This document shows positions 39,129 to 52,262 of a DNA stretch of 64,000 nt, in pieces. Both the position numbers and the translations under genes were made by a program. Every line of letters begins with the position of its first letter. Position 1 is the first letter of the stretch. Location: NCBI GenBank assembly GCA_027574665.1, contig CM050655.1, positions 14,069,170-14,133,169 on the forward strand, given 5' to 3'. This DNA is from Rhynochetos jubatus. Taxonomy: Eukaryota > Chordata > Aves > Eurypygiformes > Rhynochetidae. The notes below the pieces were generated by a model that searched no databases, had not been told where the DNA came from, and worked only from the letters and a program-made list of their open reading frames with translations.

Positions 39129-42100
39129 CTGCTGTATCGAAATCAGAGAAGGGGAAATGGAAGCCAGCTTTACAAAACTGCAACAGAAAGGTTAATGAGT
39201 ACCCTGCAATACTGCTCCTCAACAGCTTCATTGTTTAGAAGAGAGAAATGACTGCTTCAGCAAGCTGGGAAGACTTACGTCTTCTAATGCTCTTGGAAAT
39301 CTTCTGATGCTCCTGAGAGTAAGGGGGAGAGTGATGGATGGCAAGTACGAAGTTGGTTCCTCACTTATTTTTCACATTGGTGCAAAGGGGAGGATAGAAG
39401 AGAGAGAAAACTAGTTTCTCAGTAACCCTCAATACATCACTTCTGTGCTCCTAGTCTCACGCCGGACACATGCCACTGACTGCAAACCATCTCCTGGTAC
39501 ACTATAAGCAAACTGTTTCAAGTCCACAGCACAGTTTTCTGTTTCCACATGAGGAAAACAGACTTTTTCTTGGGTTCTCCACAAAAGCAACCAGGATTAA
39601 CCTCCCGTTTTCCTCATTTTCCTCACACACACTTCTTGTTCTCTGTTGCAGCTTCGTTTATGTTACTGAATATGATTTCCAAAATAAAGTAACAGATCAA
39701 TCAGGAAAAAAATTAAATGCCTTTAAACTTGGAGTTATTTAAAAACAAAAGAAGAAAGCCCATACAAGTAGTTTCTATACTGTGGGAGTAAGCATGCAAA
39801 CACCATCAGTTCATGATGAGAAACAAAAAACAAAACCCACAACCAAAAAACCCCCACACACTGATCAAATCAACATTTTGTTTGGTCTTAAGCAGCACCA
39901 CTGCTACACGGAAACATTAGCTAGGCTGAAGAAGTATGAGTCCAACGTAATTAATATTCCAATGATGAATCACTGGAGTTACACTACTGCCCAGAGACTC
40001 AATGACGATTAGAGTATCATCATAACAGAAATTATCAGTACTGTTCGTTAACTTTCAGCTTCAAAAATAAATTCTTAAGACTTTTACACTGTCTCACAGA
40101 AAGGCAAGAATCATTTATGGGCATTCAGTAAGAAAGCAAAAAGGCATGAATCCCTACAGAACACCACAGGAAGGCAAGTAAGAACCCTATACCTACTCGA
40201 ATGTGGAACATAATTTACATGATTCTTATAAAATATTGATGTTACTTTCAGACAAAGTATTGACTGAGATACCTGACTTTGTCAAAAACATGAAAACATT
40301 CTCTAAATAATTACAACACATTAAAGAGCTGATATTTAAGTAACAATGCTCTTTGAGTGTAGTCATCCTGCAGGCAGAGGAATGCAAAGGTAAGAAGAAA
40401 AGGTGTGGGAAAACAACATTTCTGTACTGTGGTTAACGCTACTGAGGATGACTGTGTCAATCAACTGTAATGCAAGCTAGCAAGAAAACTCAAACACGGA
40501 TTGCAAATCTGGAGGAAAATCCATACATTCTTTTAACTCCTGCACTGAACTGCCAGAGCAGCAAGCGGTGCCCTTGGAAGGAGCAGCCAAGACATGGGGA
40601 ACAGCCGCGGATGCTGTTGCCACCTTCCAGGAGAGCAGAGCCAGAAAGCAGCAGCATGGGGAAGGAAAAGCTTTCAAGATGGACAGGTGCTTTAGGGAGG
40701 AGGCAGCCACACTGGGAAACCCTGCAAATTAGATCAAATCCTCCCAAGTAACCTGGCATGCTTTTCATTCTGTGTTTGTAAATGAAAAAAACACCAATCC
40801 AAACAAAAACCCCCAAACAAAAAACCAGAGCCACAGAAAAGGCAGCATGTTTGCTCAGAAACTTAAGAAATAAAAGCAGTACCCAGCCCCCAACACAACT
40901 GGTTATATTTACAGAGACAGTAAACAGAGAAGAGAAAAAGGAAAGAAGCCATTGTGTCACTGTTTGAACCCTGTTTGTGAGGAATTCAACACATTAACAT
41001 AATCGATTATACTACTGCATAACAGCAAATCCACTGCTCCTCCGCTACCCTCACCTGGGGGAACGGACAAGCAACGAGGGCTGTTGGTGTATCCCATAGG
41101 CCGGAGGTGAGGAGGTCACCTCACTCTGAGGGTACAGAGTTGGGTCCTGATAGAGCCCTCTTGATCCCCTGTAGCAAGACTGGCTCCCTTCTGTCACTGC
41201 CTGCACTGACCTGAACCAGGTCTCACAAACCCACGATCCTTACAGTGAGATGTTCAGTTAAACTGGGTTTCTGACAGCTTTCAGACAAGAACAGATGGTG
41301 GTAAATTGCAATGAGTCCAAAAGGTCTTGTAATTGAGTTAACACTGTTAATTTCCACGGGAGGTTCACCACTTGAAGAAGATCATGTCAAATCCAGAAGG
41401 AAGCCTCATGACTACAATAAATGCTTTATCCTCTCTCTCCAAAATGGTAGTAGCAGAAAAACAACTGTGTGATCAAGGCAGCTGGGAGGCTCAAGACAGC
41501 AGTTCCTAGTTCTCTGACAGGGTTAACTCAGTTCCCCACACTTCCTCTCCAACCAACTTAATTTACCCACTGTCTTTCCTGTGTACCTCAGTTACAAGTT
41601 CCTCAAAAAAGGACCTTCCAACTGTGAGCAGTCTTAGCGCAACTGGCCTTGATCTCGCGTGGGAATTTGACGAGCACGAGTGAGTACCATCAACACCACA
41701 AGGCAGCAACTCAGGGCACCAGAAAACCCACACCTGCAGGCTTTGGAAAGGTCTGCACTTTCTTCTTTGGTGACTGAGGAAGATGAGGTTCCCCTCTTAG
41801 GACAGACTGCACTTCGACTACAGCCAGAACTTGGGATAACAACTATTTAGCTATCTAATGAACAGATAAGGCAAGACCTAAGGTTTTTAATAAGGGAACA
41901 TTATACATTTAAGAAGGACAGGAGTGATACTTCTTCCTTCTAAAAGCCATATTATTATAATAATCAAGGATGTGACTTTAAGAACTGAGTTCCAGATTTT
42001 GTTACCTCGGTTAAGTGGCCTTTTGCTATGCTTTGGGTTGCAGCATGGCCTGGGTTATCTTGTTACCATCAGTAGCTGTCCAGCAGCACACACAAAACTA

Positions 42101-44182
42101 GAGCACTGCCACAGTTCAGCTCACGTGACTACACCCCAAACTCGTTCCCTTCAGTCCAGCCTCTCTGAAATCTGTTCTGATCAAGAAGTAAAGGACTTAA
42201 AGCAGATATAGCCTGGTTAATTTGTTGAAACCTAAATTACTTTGGCTAATCTTTTGCTCATGTTGCCACTGTCCACAGTTCAGAGAATGTATTACTTATG
42301 GATTCTGCTTCAAGGAATGTATTTTTTGAAAACATTTCACTTCACATCTGTCATCTAATGCCTAATAAGCTCTTAAACAGTAGCCTGCATCCCTGAAACA
42401 TTATTCTTTACCTGTAATATGGAATGTTTTTCATTTAGTGATCCCCGCCCTGCAATTCTTATAATAGTTACTTAGCCAGACCAACACAGCAAAGCACATC
42501 ACGCTTTTACAATCCATTTGCACTCTGCAGAGTAAGATGTACTACAAGAAATAACGCAGTGTAGGATATTGTTATCTAACGCCACAGTGCGTCAAGATAC
42601 ACACAAACTCTCCCTGTACGTGTTTTAATTCAAGGTCACTTGCTTTCAGTCTAACTTGAATTGCTGAATTTCCATCAAAGGTTTTTCTTTGCACTGTTCG
42701 CTTTCTGTTGGGTTCTTCCCCATGGAATAAAAATCAAGATTTTTCTTTGACATCTTCAGAAACTAATTTATTTTAATCTTCTGTTAGCTCTACTTAACAC
42801 AATCAATATTCTACCTCTGTCAGAAAAAATAAAAAAAAATTACCAATTTCTCCATTCTTCTCCCAGACACTGTACAGCTGTTGACATTTATTCAGTTTTC
42901 CTCTTGCATAGATCTACTCTGCTGCCATTCCAGGCAAAGACCGCTAGGCACTGATCAACAGGTGAGACTGGCTACATGAATCCTCATTTGGTACGCCAGC
43001 CATACTGCACCGTTTTAAAAAAACCAGAGTTCTTTTCATATTCCCTCCATCTAAACAGCAGAGTCACCAGATCAGCTCACATCACTACTTTTGATCTAGA
43101 AAGATCCCAAGTGGACAGCAAATAACCCTTTGATAGTACAGCAAGTGACATCCTTGAATAAGAGACATCCAAAAGATTTACATCGAAGACCAACAAAAAG
43201 CAGCATATTTTTAAACGCGTAATTAAAACCGGCACTCCCCCGTGGAGTTTAATAAGCAGAGCAATTTCTCACCGTCTGTGCATTAAAAGCCAAGGCAAGG
43301 GAAAAAGTTTCCGTTATATCTACTAACAAAAACTGTGCATACACTGGCCTTTCAGACATATGTGGTCTTACACTTTGTCACTTCAGAGCAGATGTTTAAT
43401 TGGGAGGAAGCGATTTTAAACATCTGTAGCCAACATCTGAGAAGCTGGATGAAGACCACACAGAGCCTTGAGGAAATTAAAAGTGTATGCAATTATGTCA
43501 CTTCCTAGACTGCGTATTGAGGACAAGTTAAAAAAATAAACAAAACCAGAAGTTTCAATAGAGAACATTCAAAATCCTTCCTCTTCCCTCATTGGCTTTC
43601 CTCTACCTCAGAAGAAACCCTGGTACTTTAGGAGATATAAAGTCCATTGCCTGAGTAACCAAAGTTCAACCAACAAGGGACACTTATCCCCCAAAGGAAA
43701 AAAACCCAAAGAACGTATTATCAAGCCTTTGATCCCTTAGGGAAACAAAGCAAACCAGAGTGACTATTTAGAAGATGAAACAGTCAGTCCTAGTGGGTTT
43801 CAGGTGTATTGCAGTAACTCAGGTTTAGCGTGTACACCTGCAGCGTACACAACAGCACGTCTTCCAACAAGAAGAACTGGGGTGGAACCCAAGTCTCTAA
43901 CTTGCCACAGCATGGCTGGTGGTACCCCAGACTTGGGCACCTGGGCTGTCTCCTGTAGTACTGGAACTGTAATTTCTAGTTACATCTTTCAGAAGCCAGA
44001 TTCTTTCCTTCACAGAAGAGCCTGGATAAGAAAGAATTCAGCTAAGCTTTTTCTACTTGGGTAGCTGCTAACAGTGGGAGAGGAAAACAGAAAATGAGGT
44101 GACCAAACTCAGAGCAGTTCCCATGAACATGAGAGGAGATGGCCATGAGATGCAGTTCCAGTGCTCATGTGATGAGACCAGC
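39129..44182. other. Intronic sequence, no gene seen
   Basis: Ordinary intron. The 156-codon minus frame at 40490-40960 comes largely from A/C-rich sequence and is not called a gene. A slightly GC-richer stretch at 41030-41240 has no recognised content. Confidence 0.6.
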
Positions 44183-44991
44183 TGTGCTGGGTTCAGTCAG
44201 GAAAGGGCTAACTCCCTTTACTCTGGTTACCAGGGAACTCTGTTGCTGGACAGTAAGTGAAAACATTGATAAGGCCTCAGCTGGTGCTGGGGATGGCTTG
44301 TACTGAACTCAGGTCTTTTGTCCTCTTCGGATACTGTAGCTGACCCAGACTAACCAAGGAAGTATTTCATCCCATAGTACGTCATGTTCTGGTCTCTTTG
44401 GGTGGGGAAGAGGGTCCGGTAGCCATTACTCTTCCCTTCTCTCTCTCTCCCTTACTCCCTTGCTCGTCTCTCCGGGCACTTGCTAACCCTCCTGCGTTAG
44501 CTGCTTTGCCAGCTCCAGTGCTGGCTCCTTCGTGTGGGAGCCGGTGGATTGTTTTGAGCTTTCTGGCTGTGTTATCAGTGATAAGGTTTGCTCGGAATCT
44601 GCTGCGTAGGCTCCCGGGCTCCGGCCTTCAGGCCGCGGCTCTCGGGCTGCGATCGCTCTCGGGCTGTGGGTCTCGGGCTCTCTGGGTCTGATTTTCATCC
44701 CTCAACATCTGGGTGTGCATTGGTCAGTGGATGGTGGGAAATTGTATCATATTGTATCATATTGTATATTTTGTACTATATGTTTTATTTGCTACTATTT
44801 TAAGTATTTATTAGCAGTAGTACCTGTATGTATTGATTTAGATTTAATTAGTAAATAGTTCTTATCTCAATTTTACGAGCTTCCTTATTTCTTTTTCCTC
44901 CGAGTCTTCCCCTCCACTGGAGGAGGGGAGGGGGATTTGTGAGAGCGGCTTCGTGGTATTTTGCTAGCCGGAGTTAAACCACGACACCAGC
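44178..44991 (+). mobile_element. Second ERVL-type solo LTR with target duplication
   Basis: The LTR is 44183-44986 (804 bp), running from TGTGCTGGGTTCAGTCAGG to GTTAAACCACGACA. A perfect 5-bp duplication CCAGC lies on both sides (44178-44182 and 44987-44991). It shares the terminal CGTGG...GTTAAACCACGACA region and a middle block (CTGACCCAGACTAACCAAGG against CTGACCCAAACTGACCGAAGG) with the LTR at 38588-39128, so the two belong to related subfamilies. It is longer, with CTCGGGCT tandem units at about 44605-44690 and three ATTGTATCAT-like units near 44742. No internal viral genes are present. Confidence 0.85.
44605..44690 (+). repeat. CTCGGGCT tandem units inside the LTR
   Basis: Four or more imperfect copies of a 14-16 bp unit with the core CTCGGGCT, CpG-rich, within the right half of the LTR. 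Probably part of the LTR family's structure. Confidence 0.7.
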
Positions 44992-47900
44992 ACTTCTCAA
45001 AACAGCTTTGCCTGAACAGTGCATCATCTCCAGAAATCAGTTACTACATTTCTGAAATTCTAACGTAAAGCTGCAAGCTTTAACAAAATCAAGAGCACAT
45101 TTATATAAAAATACAAATGCAGCTTGGTTTTGCTACCCTCCTTTTTAGAAGTCATTTGTTAGTGTGCTATACTCAGGCAGCATTCTATTTCCCAACCTGA
45201 ATGTCTAAGTTAGGACTTTTTGTATTATCAAATGTATGAAATAAATGTTACTTCACTAGGAAGATGACTGTTTGAAAACTTCAAATTTAATTAGGATCAA
45301 GACAACAATGGTAATGGCTCAGCTCATGCAAAGTTTGTACATCAAGAGAAAAATAACAAGGTTTCACAAAAATTATAAGTGAACAATAAATATTTTTCTA
45401 AGTGCACAAATTCAGTCTCTAAAGATGTTCCTCAAGGGGATGCTAACTCTTTTGGTCTGCTCTCTGCAAGCAGAGAGCTGCTTTATAAAATACACTGTAA
45501 GTAGCACTAGTAAACTATTGGTACTTGGGCATATCAAGAGAACTTGTCAGAATTTGCAACCTACAAAACCGCTGGAGTGGCTCCACGGCAGAAGTGAAAG
45601 ACTAGAGGCCAGCATGGTGTGTTCTGCTGTCACACATTCACTTATGTAGCCGACATGCTTTGGTCAACAGTAAAAATCTTCCTTTGATCTAAACTACAGA
45701 CTGTGGCTTTAAAAAAAACCCCAAAAACGGTAGCTTAGAAGAGGAAGATGCTGTTTCACAACACGCCTTGGGGAGCATAAGAGTCCATGCTGTTGGCAAG
45801 TCCCATGGTCTAAAGCGGTCTAGGGAAGGCACTGTTCCTCGGAAGGAGCAGAGAGAGCACACCTGGTAACAGCTTTAGGAGAGATCTCTGGGCCATGAGA
45901 TTGCCTAGAAACTTCTCTGTACATGGCAATGGTATAGACTGCCAAACTCTCCCATCCTGAGCATCAAAACCACACACTGTTTAAAACTACAGTGGTATGT
46001 TTGTTCTCTAAGTACTGTAACTGGGACATGGTCTTCTCCTCCAGGGAACAAACCCAAACACAAGTAGCAACATTTCCAAGAAAAAAGTACTGTTAAAGCT
46101 CTGCGGAAAACTTCCATTTTTGTCCTGCATTGAAATGATGCAATTGTGGCACAGAGATCTTCCTTAGAAGTTAAAACAAACCCCAAAAACCCTAAATTAA
46201 TTAATTGCTATTAATGAGCAGCCAAAGACAGAGAAACAAGCGTGCTCTCTCGTCTCCAATGAGTTAGAAAGTCCCACGCAATGCTGACTCAGGAACTAAC
46301 GCAGTTGCTTCAAGAAACAAAATAGCAAAAGATACAAACTTTGGCAATTTTTAAACCGTCTGTTCCACACTATTTTAATCACTTCTTAGTACAGAGGTTA
46401 TGGGTTTCAGTTCGTTTGTGGTGGAAAACCAAAGAAAGCTGCATTTTTGGAGCGTGCGTGGGGAAATCCAGAATCCTCCCAACTACTCTGAAAGGAGGGT
46501 ATTAGAAGAAAGCAAAAGGCTTACTGCTTGCGCGCTCGAGCGAGCGTGATAAAACAACCCTCCCCCTCCATAAGGGATTCCTCCTGTGCCTTGAAGCAAA
46601 CACAAATTGGAATGTGCCACACTGACCTGAAAAAAGGGGGATGTGGGGAAGGAGCTCCTATCAGCCACTTTATTATGGCAAAACAATTAGTATCGTTCTT
46701 TCCAACGGAAGAACCCAAAAGTTCCCACTGCTATTTGTTGGGGGAAATTGCTTATTAACGTGAAGAATGTGTTTCCTCACTCAAAAGTTGCAGACTTCCC
46801 ATGCCTCTCTTGTAGTACTAACAGATCAGATCTGTAGGGCAGAAGGTAGGTTTGAAGTGATGAGCCTATCTCCTCTGTAACACTGCGATTTCTCCATCCC
46901 CAGAAGCAGAGCAAACAGTTCTCCGAGGTAACAAGCTAACAGAAAAGGTTAGTCCCACAGCTAACCTGAATAGATCCTCAAGTACAAGTGCCCTCCGTGC
47001 AGGTAACTGGTGGATCAACACAAGCACTTGTGTTTACCTGCCTGAGCTATACTAATGACTATTCCCCTACACCATTTTCATCTTCCCCGAGGAACCGTAC
47101 TGTTACCGTTTCCACTTCCCGCTGTGTCTTCTTAGCACTTCTAAAGGGATCTGACACAGCTCTTTGTGCTCTCTGAGCTGAAATGGCGTGCCAGTTATTT
47201 CCTAGGGCACTGAAGGGAAATATGTCTTCCTCAACATCAAAAGCCAATGAAGTCTTCTTGAAAACACTGCAAGACTCATCAGGACCTCAAATGGTGATCA
47301 GACTAAGATGTGGGTAGGCAAACAGATTTAGTGAGAGGGAACTTGATCTCTGTCTAACCATGTCAGCTTGCCCAAGCTGAACGTCCCACAGAAAAAGAGT
47401 TTTTTCTGCTGCAAAGATTAACTCTCGCTATTCCCACAATCAGTAACTCCCATACATTATCATTTAATGCCGATATCAAAAGAGCAACTCAAGTACACGA
47501 AGGCCAGCACGGATTTGGGTAAACAGGATTAGTACATTTGTTTATGTGGTCTTGGATGGGAAATAAATGAAAAATGCATTATGAAATTTTTCATTTTCAT
47601 TAACATTTTTCAACACATTTGGTGCCTTTCACAGTCATCAAAACTGGCAGGAAAGAGAAAGTATTCATTGAAATACTTGATTTTTTTATACAGACAAAGC
47701 ATGCACAAAAATAAAAAACTTAATGTAATTAACAGTTTTTTCTAGAGCATAAAAGACAGCCACAGAATATAAGTAGTATGAGTAAATACCTATTTCATGT
47801 GATTAAAATACTACTAGTAAGTGTTATTAAGCTACGACACTTGTTATGGTGCAGAATAAACCTGTATGCTTATAGTTAAGAACATAATAACTCTTAACTA

Positions 47901-50040
47901 TGTAAATCTAGGAGATTGAAAAGATCCCTTGGTTTACACAGATTTGTGCAGCCACTTTCCATTGCTGAAGGATCCACTAAGTGGATTAATCACCTCTGAT
48001 CTCAGCACACTCAGGTTAAGCTCAAGATTTCCACAGGAAACACGTTCTGTACTACAGCAAATGAAAGCACAGCAAGGTACTCTCCTTCCTCTTTTTACAC
48101 CTTATTGGCCCCATGTGGGGGCTTCAGCATGCCGCCTGGCATACCCAGCTACCCAAAACCTCTGAAGATCGGGACCTGAGTGAATGTTACATACCCACAG
48201 ACGGTGCCAGTCTGAACCAGAATGGGATTGTAGTGATCTATTTTTAGGACAGAAATGTCACAGTCAATAGTGAGGCAAATATCCTGCTTCACTCTGCCCT
48301 GGAGGTAACAGCTTTAAAGGTCAGAAAGTACTGCTTTCTGGAGATACTCCACTTCAGCTCCTCTAACAAGAACGTGATAGCTGGAGTACTTCACACTGCA
48401 CAGCCCCTGCATATATGTACACTTCGGATGGTTGTTGCCACAAGCACTTAACAGATTTGCATTGCTTCTTAGGGTCCACGGCATGCCTCACGCTCTAGCT
48501 CTCTGCAACCTGAGTATGAAAGGCGGATTGTACCACTTGTTCTTAACTGTGCCTTAACAGCAACCCCAGAAAAAATAAAAGACAATAAAAGCAAAAGAAT
48601 GAAGAGTGGGAAATGGAGTTGCTCCTCAAAGAACTCTCTCTAGAGGCTGGCAAATGACAGTTTTCTCTCCTCAACTGCTTAGTTGTTTTACAATCTCAAA
48701 TATTTACACTGAGATACTTCCAAACAAAGATTTCCAAGTCCTCATGCAAACTAGAGATAGCATGACGGTTCTAACAGCTGCCCGCTATCCCTCTGAAGGG
48801 TGGCTGAGAACGCAGATCCAGAGAACTGGCTGTGAAGAAGAAAGAGACAAATCTTCAGTGAAGGCCCCGGTGTAACTCAAGACTTCAGGGAGCATGCTCT
48901 AACCACAACTAAACCTGCCCACTTAGGGGACTTTATTGCAGGTTCTACCATAACCAGTTACCCATTCAGACAACTTCAAGGTATAAAATGCCTGTGCCCC
49001 CACTTTGGTCCTGCTGTTATCATGATGAGTGTTTTGGACATAGCTTGACACTTTAATCCTGTTTAGTACATGAAATATGGAGATATGACAGAACAAAAAT
49101 AATCTCAGAAAGAAAATTGGTAAAGGAATATCCTGCTTTAAATTAATGAAATCATCACCTCGGGGAGACACATGGGATGCAGTCAGGGAATACTCTACAA
49201 AAAGGATAGTCAAAAAAATCCACCATTGAGGCCTGAGCTTTTCTTCTACTTCGTTGACTGAGAAGATGTCTAGCAAAACCAGACAATTTAGAGTATATTC
49301 ATGAGAAAGCTGCTTGCATGACGGGCTGGTTGCTTCGTCTAACTCAACGCTCACAACGTCAGCAGTTGCAGTAGCTGCTCTGACTCTCTACACATTATAC
49401 TCTTGACCTGTGACAGGATGATGAGCTGCTACAGGACAGGAGGATAACATGGGAGATATCCAATAGAGGAGAGCTGATGCTTTGTCGCTGGCGGTGGGCC
49501 AGCTCTCTCCTTAGAGCATAGCATCTCGTTCACTGTTCAAACAGCTGCTCCCTCTCTCCTTACTTTACCTTACCTAACAAAGAGAACCAAGTCAAACCAA
49601 AGCTCCAACTTGACTTACAAGCCTCCTGTTAGGCCATGCTACTCCAGACTGTGCATGTAACTACTAACTGGCATGGAATAAATTATGCGATAGAGACTAC
49701 TGACTACAAGGTTACCCATTCTCCACTCAGGTAACGGCACACTTTTCCAAAAGCAACAGCTTTTAGTCACCATTGATGAAACTGATGCAGAAGGCATCAG
49801 GAAGAAAGGCAACTAAGGGGGGTGTGTGGGGGTGTGTGGAGGGGAAGATGAATACACAAAAATATAAATAGATAGCAGAAAATGACATGTATTCATTTAT
49901 ATAAAGTAAGGTGATTAAATTTAAGCTTTAGACTGAAGCAACTGCCAGGAAATAGTGATTAGAAGATAACACACACACAAACAAAATGTGGATTACTTTT
50001 AAAAATACAGGTCTAGATAGATTTATTTAGCTCTCTTACC
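44992..50040. other. Intronic sequence, no gene seen
   Basis: AT-rich intron. A tiny CpG cluster lies at 46528-46549 (GCGCGCTCGAGCGAGCG). The 143-codon minus frame at 48923-49354 has no recognisable family, no upstream acceptor of note and average composition. I see no RNA gene. Confidence 0.6.
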
Positions 50041-50420
50041 TGCTTTTCTTTTTTGAACTTGATAACTTTATTAACTTCCTTTGCAGCCCCTAAGTCCCCA
50101 TGGCGTGAGTTTTACCAAGTGGAAGAAATCTGATCTTTTGCAGCACACCTCCCTGATTAATCCCTTGCTAGTACATCAGGGCAACTTTACCGTGTTACTT
50201 AGGCAGGGAGCATCGTTAAAAGCTCTCATCCAGCCCCAGCTCATTTATGAAACGCGGCTGAAATTCCCCTATGTGTGTTTCTGTGTAACAAGTATCATGT
50301 TATCTTTTGTATTCCTACAGGGGAAATTCTTATTAGGCCCTTAATGATTTAAGGCCAACAAATAATGGGTTATTTATTTATGACATCAGAAATTAAAACA
50401 ACACATGAAATCAAAGGAAT
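50041..50420. other. Possible conserved non-coding or cryptic exon segment
   Basis: A minus-strand frame GAAKEVNKVIKFKKEKQ ends exactly at a good donor (AAAAGCAG|GTAAGAG, edge near 50043). On the plus strand the same stretch has an acceptor (CTTCCTTTGCAG at about 50086) and a GTGAGT donor 18 bases on. Further right are homeodomain-like words (GATTAATCCC). No known protein matches. It may be a cryptic exon or a conserved element. Confidence 0.25.
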
Positions 50421-50850
50421 CAAAGCGTCTTCTGCATGACAGGTTTTCTTCATGTAATGCTCCTGTCTACATGCTTTCTCCACTTCTAGTTTTGTTATGA
50501 AAATGAGTTAGCCATTTGGACAAAGGAATTCAATCTGTAAGGGTGGCATTAGGAAAAACAAAGCTGAAAAGAGGACTGCTGGGCACAGTCCTGCCATACT
50601 GCATAGCGTACTGCATGGAGGAAAAGCGCCTTAAAAATACCAGAGATCTGACTGCCATGTTTGAAGTATTGTTAGCAAACACTCTAAGCAACTTGAGCAT
50701 ATTGACACATGCCTTCACCCCTGCCGCTCAAGTAAAATGCCAACACGCAGACCTGAGAGGAACTGATGGAAGAAAGGAGGAGTTTAAACTCCTTCCCATC
50801 CTCAAAATCATGCTTTGAACCAGCAGTGCTGTCCTATTAGTCGTTGGCTC

Positions 50851-51140
50851 AAAAATACTGATTCAGCAAAGAATTTAAGCATGTGCCTAAATTTAAGCAG
50901 TTTAATTAACTTTGATGTCAGTGAGCCTACTTGTGTGCTTATAATTAGATGTGTGCTTGCTGAAGCAGAGCCCATCTGAATAGAATCTCGTTGATTTTAA
51001 TTTGGCCCTTTGTCTTTGCCCCTCATTTATTCTTTGCAGTGACTGAAGGATTTGTGCTAAGGTTCTGATTCAGGAATGCACTTAAACAACTCATCTTCAC
51101 TCACAACATGCAAAGAGAGGCTAAGCATGTCTCAAAAGAC
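50851..51140. repeat. Ancient amniote repeat with inverted internal symmetry
   Basis: GATTCAGCAAAGAATTTAAG and CATGTGCCTAAATTTAAGCA are followed by TGATGTCAGTGAGCCTACTT and then GCTTATAATTAGATGTGTGC and TTGCTGAAGCAGAGCCC. The left and right arms are near reverse complements (TTCAGCAAAG...AAGCATGTG against ...TGTGCTTGCTGAA). This layout is common in turtle, crocodile and bird genomes as an old LINE-derived (L3/CR1-like) repeat. A second partial copy begins at 51065 (CTGATTCAGGAATGCACTTAA). Confidence 0.5.
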
Positions 51141-51149
51141 AAGCACAGA

Positions 51150-52015
51150 CCTAGATGCTTTCCTGAATAATGACAATTTCATGACTGAAGAGCAACAAGA
51201 GGGGAGAGTTATCTCTCTCATACTGTAAATTGGGTGGTCTAGTCTTTTCTAAGTCAGATTTTTTTTTTTTGAAGATAGACAATCCTTTTCCATTTATGTA
51301 AACAAAGAGTAAAAAGTTGTGCTCCACATACTATAAATGAAAATTTATGAGTAAGCAGCTACTTCATAGAGAAATTAGTTTTACATAGGAATCCTTTCTC
51401 ATTGCTATTAGTTCTTGCAGTGTGGAGGCGCCTACCGTAAATGTCTTATTTGTTCGTTTGAATGACGCCTTTTAGGTCCTGATAGCTGGGATATTTTAAA
51501 GCCACACATAAACAAACACAAAATAATAAAACGTGGATTTTAAAAAACCCAAATCCAAAAAAAGAACCCCAACTGCGTGAAGAATGCCAAGAACAGGAAC
51601 ACCACTCATCCAGACAACAGAAATAACAGTTCAAGTCCCCAGAGGTCAAAAGACAGCCAGGTGCCTCCACGGCACACACACCAGAGCAAAGCAGCAAGAT
51701 CAAAGTCCAGCTCCTGCCAGGATGCTCTGCTAAACACCTCTAGAGGAAAACCTGACGTCTTTTAACAAGCCAGTGCAATTGTATTCAGCACACAGATAGC
51801 ATCTCGAACAAGCCTTTTAACTCAGATACTTCAGCTCATTCTTCTGTGTTTATGGCCTTTTAAAACCTGGAATACATGACAGCTATTATTAACTGCTGGC
51901 ACGCTACAATTAAAGGGGGATTTGGAAAGATACAGCAGTGGAGGGGGAAGAGGAAAGAAAAAGAAACCCAGTAAGCGAGTTCACTATGGAGAGCACTACA
52001 GAAATAGTTACTCAG
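51150..52015. other. Intronic sequence, no gene seen
   Basis: AT-rich intron between the old repeat and the small CpG island. Poly-T at 51260-51270. Nothing else recognised. Confidence 0.6.
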
Positions 52016-52019
52016 AACA

Positions 52020-52262
52020 AACACCGAACCCCGAGGAGTACTACTTCCGCAGACTCTCTGCCGTCTATCCCGATCCTCCTCTACAGAGCTTGCCGTGGGG
52101 TTCCCTGATCCTCCGTTCCAGGCGCCGCACGCGCGGTGGGGGACAGCCGGCTGCTGGAACCACCCTTGGGTGCCCGGGATGCGCCGAGCGAACGCAGCAG
52201 CGAAGCGTTTGTTAGGCAGTTCACGTTAGTCGTACGGCGAAACACGCCGCTAACGTACCAAC
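52020..52262. promoter_or_regulatory. Small isolated intronic CpG island
   Basis: About 240 bp with roughly 28 CpG dinucleotides (for example GGCGCCGCACGCGCGG near 52121 and CGTACGGCGAAACACGCCGC near 52231), inside AT-rich intron that has almost none. Frames on both strands are open for 80-110 codons but match nothing known, and no clear splice pairs flank it. It could be an orphan CpG-island enhancer or promoter, or a remnant of a GC-rich insertion. Confidence 0.6.

Noticed and set aside
40490-40960. 156-codon minus-strand frame with hydrophobic stretches
   Set aside because: Hydrophobic runs arise from A/C-rich plus-strand sequence. No signal of a real membrane protein gene and no splice sites.
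48923-49354. 143-codon minus-strand frame
   Set aside because: No family resemblance and no paired acceptor and donor; treated as chance.
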